A stretch of 64,000 bases of DNA, from assembly GCA_040753915.1 (NCBI GenBank), contig JBFMDN010000008.1, forward strand, positions 62,001 to 126,000, written 5' to 3'. The translations under genes were made by a program, and so were the position numbers. The stretch is from JBFMDN01 sp040753915. GTDB lineage: Bacteria > Desulfobacterota > Desulfomonilia > Desulfomonilales > Desulfomonilaceae. Under the pieces are notes generated by a model. That model worked only from the letters and a program-made list of their open reading frames with translations, did no database searches and was not told where the DNA came from. The stretch's first letter is position 1. Every line of letters starts with the position of its first letter. This document shows positions 18,278-25,961 of the stretch, in pieces.

Positions 18278-18388
18278 GAAAGTGTCTCAAAAGCCGGCAG
18301 TCCGTGATAATCGTGCCACACCCCCTCACCCTGACCCTTTCCCCCGAAGCGGGGGAGAGGGGATTCTTCCGGCTCCCTCTCCCTCTGG
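18278..18388. repeat. Truncated copy of the GAAA-TGTCTCAAAA repeat element
   Basis: This begins with GAAAGTGTCTCAAAAGCCGG and matches the first ~110 bases of the ~205-bp elements at 55604 and 58781, including the CCCCCGAAGCGGGGG hairpin. It ends in CCTCTGGCAG without the right terminal repeat. It lies between convergent pilC and nuoN. Confidence 0.8.
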
Positions 18389-18427
18389 CAGCATAGGCGT
18401 TAAGTTAGAAGTGGAACGGCCAATTGT

Positions 18428-18503
18428 TCGTCATTCCGGCGAAAGCCGGAATCCAGTCCTTCCAATATGTTATGGACCCCGGCTTTCGCCGGGGTGACGG
18501 GGT
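18428..18503. repeat. Palindromic CATTCCGGCGAAAGCCGGAAT-type repeat pair
   Basis: GTCATTCCGGCGAAAGCCGG near 18430 and GGCTTTCGCCGGGGTGACGG near 18481 are inverted versions of the widespread proteobacterial repeat that forms a hairpin. They may act as a bidirectional terminator or an mRNA stabiliser; they are non-coding. Confidence 0.7.
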
Positions 18504-18543
18504 CCTTGTTAAGTCAACGGACTGAAATCACGCGGACCATCAA

Positions 18544-18669
18544 GGGGTCAGATCTTGTTTCTTGATCTTCCTCTCACCTCTCAAACTCGCCTCCTCCGTC
18601 CAGACCAGGCCAGTGGCCTTTCACAGACCATCGTCATCATAGGTTCGTCAAGAAACAAGACCTGACCCC
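18544..18669. repeat. Inverted-repeat element, copy 3 (126 bp)
   Basis: This is the same element as at 9109 and in the same orientation, with one substitution in the left terminal repeat (GGGGTCAGATCTTG). It carries the internal palindrome AGGCCAGTGGCCT. It ends 20 bases from the stop of nuoN, in the convergent pilC/nuoN junction. Confidence 0.9.
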
Positions 18670-18688
18670 CGGTGCCCATGTCTCGGGC

Positions 18689-20116
18689 TCACCCCATGAG
18701 ACGCGACGCGGTGGCCTGGATGACAGCTATCAGAGGGGCTGGATACACTCCTATGAAGACCAGAGCGAATGTGAGGCCGATCAGGACCGATCCTGAGAGG
18801 TATGACGGCTCAGCGGATACCGGGCCCACCTCCTGGTCTGGCTGCGCAAATAGAGCCAGAATCACCCTGATATAGTAGTACAATCCGATCGCGCTGGCGG
18901 CCAGCAGACATAGCACGAGGGTCCACAGATCAGACCCTATGCCCGCCGCAATGAGGTAGAACTTTCCGACGAATCCCGCAGTGAGTGGAATTCCTGCCAG
19001 AGAGAGCAGCATGGCGGTAAGTACCGCGGCATGCCACGGCTTACTCCAGGCGAGCCCTGTGAGCTCGGCGGCGGTCTCCACGTCCCTACCCTGCCGCGAA
19101 AGAGCTGCGATGACCCCGAACGCCCCTACAATGGTTATGAAATAGGCTGCCAGATAGTATCCTACCGCCACCGGACGCAAGGGACCGCTCGCCACAAAGG
19201 CCACGAGCAGGTACCCCAGGTGGGCCACGGACGAGTAGGCCAGCATCCGCTTCACATTGGTCTGCAACAAAGCCAGGAGGTTTCCCACGATCATAGAGAG
19301 CGCGGCAAGGATCGAAAACGCGGTTAGCATCGTCGGCGCGGCATGAAGGTCAATAAGAGCGAAATAGCGAAAAAGTAGCGCGAACACTGCACCCTTGGAC
19401 ACTGAGGCAATGAACGCGGTCACCGTGGCCGGAGCACCTTCGTACACGTCGGGCGTCCACATGTGAAAGGGTGCTACAGCTAGCTTGAATCCGATGCCGG
19501 TGATCAGTAAGCCGCTGGCGAGTAGCATCGTGATACCGGCGCCTGAGACGCGTTCCGAGATCTTCGCGAACTCGAGGCTTCCTGCCTGGGCGTACACAAG
19601 GGCCATGCCGAAAAGGAGAAATGCACTGGATATTGCGGCAAGCACGAGATATTTCATGGCCGCTTCCACCCCATTGAGGCCCCCCCTATAACCGATGAGG
19701 GCGTACAGCGACACTCCCAGAATCTCCAGGCCCAGAAAGAATGAAGCGAAATGTGCGCTTGCAACCAGGATCGACGCCCCGAGGGTCGCAATAAGCAACA
19801 GGAGGTAATACTCTTCGTGCCTGCCGTTCCGGGATTGGAGATACGGATAGGACAAGAGCACTACTGCGAATGCGGCAGCGAGGACGAGGCAGACAAAGAA
19901 TGCAGCGTATCCGTCCACGATCAGGAGCGATCCCACCTTTTGCGGGAGCCGATCTTCGACCGCTATCATGCACGCGAAAGAGCCGGCCAAAACCGCGGCA
20001 GTCAAGGTTGCCGTCAGCCCGTGGTGGCGTCTCCACGCGATGACAAGCATCACGAGCACCAAGGCCACGAACAGGATGATGAGAGGGAGCACTGCTATGA
20101 TTTCAGAAGAGCTCAT
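18689..20116 (-). CDS. nuoN: NADH-quinone oxidoreductase subunit N
   Basis: NuoN is an antiporter-like proton-pumping membrane subunit of complex I. The 475-residue protein is almost entirely hydrophobic, with about 14 transmembrane segments. The conserved proton-path region is visible in GFKLAVAPFHMWTPDVYEGAPATVTAF and the YSSVAHLGY segment. It is the last gene of the nuo operon; its ATG overlaps the nuoM stop in an ATGA. Downstream repeats at 18428-18669 could terminate the transcript. Confidence 0.96.
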   Translation of the reverse strand: MSSSEIIAVLPLIILFVALVLVMLVIAWRRHHGLTATLTAAVLAGSFACMIAVEDRLPQKVGSLLIVDGYAAFFVCLVLAAAFAVVLLSYPYLQSRNGRHEEYYLLLLIATLGASILVASAHFASFFLGLEILGVSLYALIGYRGGLNGVEAAMKYLVLAAISSAFLLFGMALVYAQAGSLEFAKISERVSGAGITMLLASGLLITGIGFKLAVAPFHMWTPDVYEGAPATVTAFIASVSKGAVFALLFRYFALIDLHAAPTMLTAFSILAALSMIVGNLLALLQTNVKRMLAYSSVAHLGYLLVAFVASGPLRPVAVGYYLAAYFITIVGAFGVIAALSRQGRDVETAAELTGLAWSKPWHAAVLTAMLLSLAGIPLTAGFVGKFYLIAAGIGSDLWTLVLCLLAASAIGLYYYIRVILALFAQPDQEVGPVSAEPSYLSGSVLIGLTFALVFIGVYPAPLIAVIQATASRLMG

Positions 20117-21678
20117 GGGTGCCTCCCACTGACGACCTTTGTGATCATGCCCCGATCAGCCGCCGCACGGGGGGACGTTAAGGTGTCGGCTTTCTCGACG
20201 CTCCGGGATATCGATGAACCGATCTGCAATGGCCCGAGGGATCGCGCGGTCAAATTGAACACGGGTTGCGGATATACGCCCAGCCAGACGATGAGTGCTG
20301 CCATGCAGGCCATGAGCGATGATTCCCGCACAGAGAGGTCCGGGAGCTTCCACGGGATGACGAGCGGTCCGAGAAAGACCGGCGCCATAATGCGCAGGCC
20401 GTAGATGGCAGCGACGATCAGTCCCAAAGCGGCTATTACAACCAGGGTCGGGTAGGTCTTATACACTCCTAGCAAGATCGCGAATTCTCCGACGAAGTTT
20501 CCCAGTCCTGGCAACCCGAGGGAAGCCAAGGCGAAGACAAGTACCATCCCGCTCATGCGAGGCGCAAGTGACCAGAGACCACCCATGAGCCGCATGTCAC
20601 GGGTTCGGACTCGCTCCTGGAGCATGCCGACCAGGACGAACAGAGCTCCAGTGCTGATTCCATGACAGACGATCTGCATCACTGCACCCTGGAGCGCTAT
20701 TTCTGTTCCGGCAAAGATCCCGAGAAGCACGAACCCCAGATGGCTGACGCTCGTATACGCGACAAGTCGTTTGAGATCCGTTTGGGCAAACGCGAGGATG
20801 GCCCCGTACAGGATGCCGACCACGGCAATCGTGTTTGCAATTCCCGCAAATTCCGCTGCCGCGGATGGAAACAGCGGCCCGACGAATCGGATCAGCCCGT
20901 ACGCACCCGTCTTGAGGAGCAATCCAGCGAGGATCACGCTTCCGGCAGTGGGGGCCTCGGTATGGGCATCGGGTAGCCAGGTGTGCAAAGGAAATGCCGG
21001 CAACTTGATCGCGAAGCAAGCGAAGAAGCAGAGCATTACCAGCAGCGCGACCCTGTCGGACATGGGCGTTCCGATCAGCTCGAAGTAATTCAGTGTGTAG
21101 GTACCTGTCGCTGAGGCATGGATGAAGTACAGAGCCACTATGCCTGCCAGCAAGAGCAGCCCGCCCGCCTGTGTGAAGATAAAGAATTTCAGAGCCGCGT
21201 ATCTGCGGTTTTCATGCCCCCATATGGCGATGAGAAAGTACATGGGAACGAGCATCAGCTCCCAGAAAAACGCGAACAAGAACAGATCCAGGGCGAGGAA
21301 TACGCCAAGTATGCCCGTTATCACCCCCAGAAGGTTGAAATGGAAGAAGGCCACCCGTTCGGTTATCTCGGTCCAGGAACAGATGACCGATGCAATGCCG
21401 AGGACCAGGGTCAACACGACCATGACCACGCTGAGACCGTCCATGCCGAAGCGTATGCTCGCTCCGAGCTGCGGAATCCATGTTCTATCGCTCTGGGCTA
21501 TCCACCAGCCTTCTGCTGCCACATTCTCGCCGGTCGCCAAGAGAGACGCAACAATGATGAGGTTGACGAAGAGGGCGAGGAGAGAAACCCACCGGGTCGC
21601 ATCCTCATCCCATCGACTCACCAGGAGGTTTATCACGGCAGCGAGCAGCGGAATAACAATGATCCATTCCAGTATCAT
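20113..21678 (-). CDS. nuoM: NADH-quinone oxidoreductase subunit M
   Basis: NuoM is the second antiporter-like proton-pumping subunit. The 521-residue protein has about 14 transmembrane helices. Signature segments are the first-half FWELMLVPMYFLIAIWG (with the conserved Glu) and the KLPAFPLHTWLPDAHTEAPT loop. Its start overlaps the nuoL stop and its stop overlaps the nuoN start, so L, M and N are translationally coupled. The C-terminal tail (SRSVEKADTLTSP...) is hydrophilic and longer than necessary. Confidence 0.96.
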   Translation of the reverse strand: MILEWIIVIPLLAAVINLLVSRWDEDATRWVSLLALFVNLIIVASLLATGENVAAEGWWIAQSDRTWIPQLGASIRFGMDGLSVVMVVLTLVLGIASVICSWTEITERVAFFHFNLLGVITGILGVFLALDLFLFAFFWELMLVPMYFLIAIWGHENRRYAALKFFIFTQAGGLLLLAGIVALYFIHASATGTYTLNYFELIGTPMSDRVALLVMLCFFACFAIKLPAFPLHTWLPDAHTEAPTAGSVILAGLLLKTGAYGLIRFVGPLFPSAAAEFAGIANTIAVVGILYGAILAFAQTDLKRLVAYTSVSHLGFVLLGIFAGTEIALQGAVMQIVCHGISTGALFVLVGMLQERVRTRDMRLMGGLWSLAPRMSGMVLVFALASLGLPGLGNFVGEFAILLGVYKTYPTLVVIAALGLIVAAIYGLRIMAPVFLGPLVIPWKLPDLSVRESSLMACMAALIVWLGVYPQPVFNLTARSLGPLQIGSSISRSVEKADTLTSPRAAADRGMITKVVSGRHP

Positions 21679-23567
21679 GACAGCACCATGATCCCTATGA
21701 CCGCCACTGCGCCAATAGCTAAGCCCATGGCATATTGGCGGATCTTCCCGTTTTCCGTGAGGCTGAGCGCTCTGTGGAAGGCCTCGACGGTCCTCGCTAC
21801 CGCCTCATACCCTTGATCCGTCAAATCGGCTCGGTTGACCGTTGCAACCCAAGTGTACGGTCGGAGAAAAACCCTGTCGTACAGCCAGTCGAATTTCCAT
21901 CCATCCAAGAGAAGCCTGTGGGCGGCCGCACCGACTGGGTGGTCCCGCAGGGCTTGTGCATAGTGCGGGCTTCGCAGAAAGAAGACGTATGCAATTCCGA
22001 TACCGAGGATCGAAGCCGCGGCCGCGACCACCTGCAGGGCGAGCTCAATTCCAAACCCCGCCTCGAAGGCCGGCAGGCTGGGAAAAACGTGATCGAGCAG
22101 CCGGGAAAAGAGCTCCACACCACCGAGGGTGTGAGGAGTCTGAAGGAATCCGACGACAATGGACAATAGGGCGAGAGCGACTATGGGGACCCTCATGAGC
22201 AGACCTGGAGAAACCCCTATTGGCCCTTTGGCTTCGCCGAAAAACGTGAGAAAAACCATCCTGAAAGAATAGACGCCCGTGATCAGGGCCCCCGCGACCC
22301 CTCCAATCCACAGCCATGATCCGCCCTTTCCGGACGTCCATGCTGCGAACAAAATCAGGTCCTTGCTGTAGAAGCCTCCGGTGACCAATGGCAACGCGGC
22401 CAGCGAAGCGGCCCCTACGAGGAACGTGATAAAGACCAACGGCATGGAAGACCGGAGCCCCCCAAGCTTCGCCATGTCCTTCTCGTGGTGGCTCGACAGT
22501 ATCACCGCTCCTGCAGCGAGGAAGAGCAGGGACTTAAAGCACGCATGGGTCACGAAATGAAACACGGCCGCGGACCAGGCGCCCACGCCGAGAGCCAGAA
22601 ACATGTACCCGATCTGGCTGATCGTGGAATAGGCAAGGACGCGCTTGATGTCCCATTGGGCCAGGGCGCTTAATCCTGCCATCAGCAATGTGACCACCCC
22701 GATGACCGCAACTGCCCACTGGGCCGGCGGCGCAAGCGCGAAGAGCACATGGGTACGCGCCACGAGATAAACGCCTGCAGTAACCATGGTCGCTGCGTGG
22801 ATCAGAGCGCTCACGGGGGTAGGACCAGCCATGGCATCAGGAAGCCATGTCTGGAGAGGAAGCTGAGCAGACTTCCCCAGTGCACCTCCCAGCAGGAGGA
22901 AAGCGGCCAATACAGCCATGCCGGAGCCCACTGGCCAGTGCTCCGGGGCGCGAACAAGGATTTCCCCAATCTCGAGGGTCCCCAGGCTGTTGAAGAGCAG
23001 GATAAGCCCGATTGCCATAGCGGTGTCACCTATGCGGGTTATCACAAAGGCCTTGTTGGCAGCAGAGACATTTTCGGCTTCCTGGTACCAGAAGCCGATC
23101 AACAAGTAGCTGCACAAGCCTACCCCCTCCCATCCCACGTAGAGCACCACAAGGTCGTCAGCCAGCACGAGAAGCAACATCGCCGCGACGAACAGGTTCA
23201 TGTACGCAAAGAACCGCGCGTATCCTGCTTCTGCGGCCATGTATTCCACGGAATACACGTGAATGAGAAACCCGACCACCGTTACTACAACCATGAACGA
23301 GAGCGAAAGACCGTCCAGATGTAAGGCCACGCGCGGTGAAAAGTCCCCGATAGCCATCCACGTCCAGAGGAGCTGTGTATATCCTGTCTGCACCTCCGGA
23401 GAAGCAGGCCATTCGGCGAGAATGATACAGGAAATGACCGCGGCGATTCCCACCGACCCCGTTCCAACGATCGGAACCAGAGAACGGGGAAGCCTCGAGC
23501 CCGCCACGGCCAGGACCAGGAAGCCTGCGAGCGGGAATGCCGGCACAAGCCACAAGGCGCTGAGCAT
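21675..23567 (-). CDS. nuoL: NADH-quinone oxidoreductase subunit L
   Basis: NuoL is the distal antiporter-like subunit with the long lateral helix. The 630-residue protein has about 15-16 transmembrane segments; conserved elements include VGWEGVGLCSYLLIGFWY, KSAQLPLQTWLPDAMAGPTP and the HATMVTAGVYL segment. The frame is open to 23642, but MLSALWLVPAF at 23567 is the better start. It follows an AGAGG site, directly after the nuoK stop, and the extra 25 residues are not hydrophobic and overlap nuoK. Confidence 0.95.
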   Translation of the reverse strand: MLSALWLVPAFPLAGFLVLAVAGSRLPRSLVPIVGTGSVGIAAVISCIILAEWPASPEVQTGYTQLLWTWMAIGDFSPRVALHLDGLSLSFMVVVTVVGFLIHVYSVEYMAAEAGYARFFAYMNLFVAAMLLLVLADDLVVLYVGWEGVGLCSYLLIGFWYQEAENVSAANKAFVITRIGDTAMAIGLILLFNSLGTLEIGEILVRAPEHWPVGSGMAVLAAFLLLGGALGKSAQLPLQTWLPDAMAGPTPVSALIHAATMVTAGVYLVARTHVLFALAPPAQWAVAVIGVVTLLMAGLSALAQWDIKRVLAYSTISQIGYMFLALGVGAWSAAVFHFVTHACFKSLLFLAAGAVILSSHHEKDMAKLGGLRSSMPLVFITFLVGAASLAALPLVTGGFYSKDLILFAAWTSGKGGSWLWIGGVAGALITGVYSFRMVFLTFFGEAKGPIGVSPGLLMRVPIVALALLSIVVGFLQTPHTLGGVELFSRLLDHVFPSLPAFEAGFGIELALQVVAAAASILGIGIAYVFFLRSPHYAQALRDHPVGAAAHRLLLDGWKFDWLYDRVFLRPYTWVATVNRADLTDQGYEAVARTVEAFHRALSLTENGKIRQYAMGLAIGAVAVIGIMVLS

Positions 23568-23568
23568 G

Positions 23569-23877
23569 TCAACCTCTGAGCCTACTGGCGAGGCCGAGAT
23601 CCAACGACCGGAAGCTCCGATGGTACTGAAACGCGAGAGCAAGGCCTACGGACACCTCGGCAGCAGCCATGGCGAGGATCAGAATAAACATCACCTGTCC
23701 GTCTGCCTGCCCCCACTGGGACCCGGCCACCACGAACGCGAGCCCTGCCGCGTTGAGCATGATTTCGACGCTCATCAAGACAAAGAGGAAATTGCGTCTG
23801 ACCAAGACTCCAGCCAATCCCATAGCGAAAAGGAGTCCTGCGATCGCCAATCCATGCTCCATGGGAATCGTCGCCAT
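23569..23877 (-). CDS. nuoK: NADH-quinone oxidoreductase subunit K
   Basis: NuoK is a small three-helix membrane subunit adjoining NuoJ. The 102-residue length is normal. The family signature is clear: LFAMGLAGVLVRRNFLFVLMSVEIMLNAAGL holds the conserved glutamates of the proton channel (SVEIMLN), and ILAMAAAEVSVGLALAF holds the second. GAGGAG lies upstream of the ATG. Confidence 0.96.
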   Translation of the reverse strand: MATIPMEHGLAIAGLLFAMGLAGVLVRRNFLFVLMSVEIMLNAAGLAFVVAGSQWGQADGQVMFILILAMAAAEVSVGLALAFQYHRSFRSLDLGLASRLRG

Positions 23878-23907
23878 AGGGGTTCTCCTCGGTGTGCGCC
23901 GCGACGC

Positions 23908-24459
23908 TCAGGTACTCGAACCTGACTTCAACGTAGTGCCCACTCGCTCCCGGTCCGCGTCGGAAACCGCTCGAACCTGCTTTCCAACGTGATACGCAGC
24001 CACTATGCCTGCCAGAAGCAGAATGGAAGCAAGTTCAACAGCAATGAGGTACGGACCGAACAGGGCCATCCCCACATCCTTGGGTCCAGCGGCTTGGGCC
24101 GCATGCTCCGGCCACGGGCCTGCCTGAAGCACGTAGATCAGCTCAGCAGCCAGCAGCAGGCTCAACGCCCCGGGCCCCAACCAGGTAGACGGCTTAAGCA
24201 GGAGTCTTTCCTCGTCCTGCGACACTCTTCCTGCATCGAGCATCATGATGACGAAAACAAAGAGCACCATGATGGCTCCTGCGTAAATGATGATCTCGAG
24301 CATTGCGGCAAACGGCGCTCCCAGGACAAAGAACATCACCGCAAGCGCGAAAAAGGACACCACCAGATACAGCAGTGAATGTACCGCATTGGGACCGACA
24401 ATCACCATCAGGGTGCACAGGAGCGCTACTGCCGCAGAGAGGTAAAATACGAAATTCAT
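23908..24459 (-). CDS. nuoJ: NADH-quinone oxidoreductase subunit J
   Basis: NuoJ is a five-helix membrane subunit with the pi-bulge helix that couples quinone reduction to pumping. The 183-residue protein shows the conserved third helix IIIYAGAIMVLFVFVIMML. The C-terminal 25 residues after the last helix (AYHVGKQVRAVSDADRERV) are hydrophilic. It is 30 bases before nuoK and 18 after nuoI in the operon direction. Confidence 0.95.
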   Translation of the reverse strand: MNFVFYLSAAVALLCTLMVIVGPNAVHSLLYLVVSFFALAVMFFVLGAPFAAMLEIIIYAGAIMVLFVFVIMMLDAGRVSQDEERLLLKPSTWLGPGALSLLLAAELIYVLQAGPWPEHAAQAAGPKDVGMALFGPYLIAVELASILLLAGIVAAYHVGKQVRAVSDADRERVGTTLKSGSST

Positions 24460-24477
24460 AGGGTTGCTCCTCCCGGA

Positions 24478-24993
24478 TCAGAGCGTGAGGGAACGAGGAT
24501 CGGAAGGCGGTTTCTCGTTCTCAGCTTCCCCTTTTCCTTTGCCTTTGATGGCTAAGCCGCTCACCCGGTAGAAATTGTAATCCGGATACTTGCCTGGACC
24601 GCTGATCAGGAGATGCTCCTTTTCGTACACGAGGTTCGTCCTGTCGTACTCGCACATCTCGAAATCATTGGTGAGCTGGATCGCGTACGTAGGGCAAGCC
24701 TCTTCGCAGAAGCCACAGAAGATGCATCGAGAAAAGTTGATCCTGAAGAATTCCGGATACCGGCGCCCGTGCTCGTCCTCCGCGGCTTGAAGCGCTATGC
24801 AATCGACCGGGCATACCGCGGCGCACAAATAGCATGCCACGCATCGTTCCTCGCCATCCGGATCCCTCGCGAGAATGATCCTCCCGCGCCACCGTGGCGG
24901 GATGGATGGCTTTTCTTCCGGGTAGAGTATGGTCTCCCGCTTGCGGAAGGTGTGCAAGAAGATGGTCCACAGACCTTTGATCAAGGCAAGCAT
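24478..24993 (-). CDS. nuoI: NADH-quinone oxidoreductase subunit I
   Basis: NuoI carries the N6a and N6b [4Fe-4S] clusters that hand electrons to NuoB. The 171-residue protein has two CxxCxxCxxxCP motifs, CVACYLCAAVCP and CIFCGFCEEACP, in a ferredoxin-like core preceded by the amphipathic N-terminal helix typical of the subunit. The C-terminus is slightly extended (KGKGKGEAENEKPPSDP). It lies seven bases after nuoH. Confidence 0.96.
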   Translation of the reverse strand: MLALIKGLWTIFLHTFRKRETILYPEEKPSIPPRWRGRIILARDPDGEERCVACYLCAAVCPVDCIALQAAEDEHGRRYPEFFRINFSRCIFCGFCEEACPTYAIQLTNDFEMCEYDRTNLVYEKEHLLISGPGKYPDYNFYRVSGLAIKGKGKGEAENEKPPSDPRSLTL

Positions 24994-25000
24994 TGAATCC

Positions 25001-25957
25001 TCACGATCCTGAAGCGAGCACCATTCCGCCCGTGACTGCCAGGTTGATCAGCGCCAGAGGCAACATGGCTTTCCACCCGAATGCGAGCAACTGGTCATAG
25101 CGAGGGCGAGGAAACGTCCCTCTCGCAAGTATGAACAGAACGATGAAGAATCCGGTCTTTAGGGCCAGCCAAGCCAGCGGTGGGAGGAGGGGGCCCGACC
25201 ATCCGCCGAAAAAAAGGATTGCAATAAGCAAAGATATGAGCACGATCCCCAAATATTCTCCCACAAAGAACATCCCGAACTTCATGCCGGAGTACTCCGT
25301 GTGATATCCCGCCACAAGCTCGTTTTCCGCTTCAGGTATGTCAAATGGTATCCTCCGTGCTTCAGCGAAGCCGGCGACGAGAAAGATGACGAGCCCGGGG
25401 AACTGTGTGGCGCAGAACCAGACTCGATCCTGGGCCTCCACGATCTCTCGAAGGTTAAAGGAGCCCGCGAGCATGACCACTCCCATGAGAGAGAGCCCCA
25501 TGAACACCTCGTAACCGAGCATCTGTGCCGCGGCCCGAAGCCCACCGAACAGCGAGTACTTGCTGTTGGAGGCCCATCCTGCCAGGGCCACGCTGTACAC
25601 TCCGCATGATGACATTCCGAGCACGAAGAGCAGGCCCACGTTGAGGTCCACAATGTGAATGGTGGGACTGAAGGGGATCACCGCAAATGAGAGCAATACC
25701 GTCGACACGATGATCGTGGGAGCGAGAATGAACACGGGCCTGTCAGCGAACGGAGGAACCCAATCCTCCTTGGAGATGATCTTGATCACGTCTGCCAAGA
25801 CCTGCAGCAGGCCAAACGGGCCGGCACGATTGGGACCGTATCGGTCCTGCCAGAGCCCGAGGAGCCGACGCTCCACGTAAATCAGACCCGCCGCGACAGT
25901 GAGCACGGCCACCAGCACGCCGAAAATGATGAGAACCGGTCTGATTAGCTCGTACAT
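25001..25957 (-). CDS. nuoH: NADH-quinone oxidoreductase subunit H
   Basis: NuoH is the eight-helix membrane subunit that forms part of the quinone chamber. Conserved segments are present: ERRLLGLWQDRYGPNRAGPFGLLQ, the AEARRIPFDIPEAENELVAGYHTEYS loop and the RGTFPRPRYDQLL tail. The start at 25957 (MYELIRPV) gives 318 residues and lies four bases after the nuoG stop. The frame stays open to 25996, which would add 13 hydrophilic residues overlapping nuoG. Confidence 0.94.
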   Translation of the reverse strand: MYELIRPVLIIFGVLVAVLTVAAGLIYVERRLLGLWQDRYGPNRAGPFGLLQVLADVIKIISKEDWVPPFADRPVFILAPTIIVSTVLLSFAVIPFSPTIHIVDLNVGLLFVLGMSSCGVYSVALAGWASNSKYSLFGGLRAAAQMLGYEVFMGLSLMGVVMLAGSFNLREIVEAQDRVWFCATQFPGLVIFLVAGFAEARRIPFDIPEAENELVAGYHTEYSGMKFGMFFVGEYLGIVLISLLIAILFFGGWSGPLLPPLAWLALKTGFFIVLFILARGTFPRPRYDQLLAFGWKAMLPLALINLAVTGGMVLASGS

Positions 25958-25961
25958 GACC

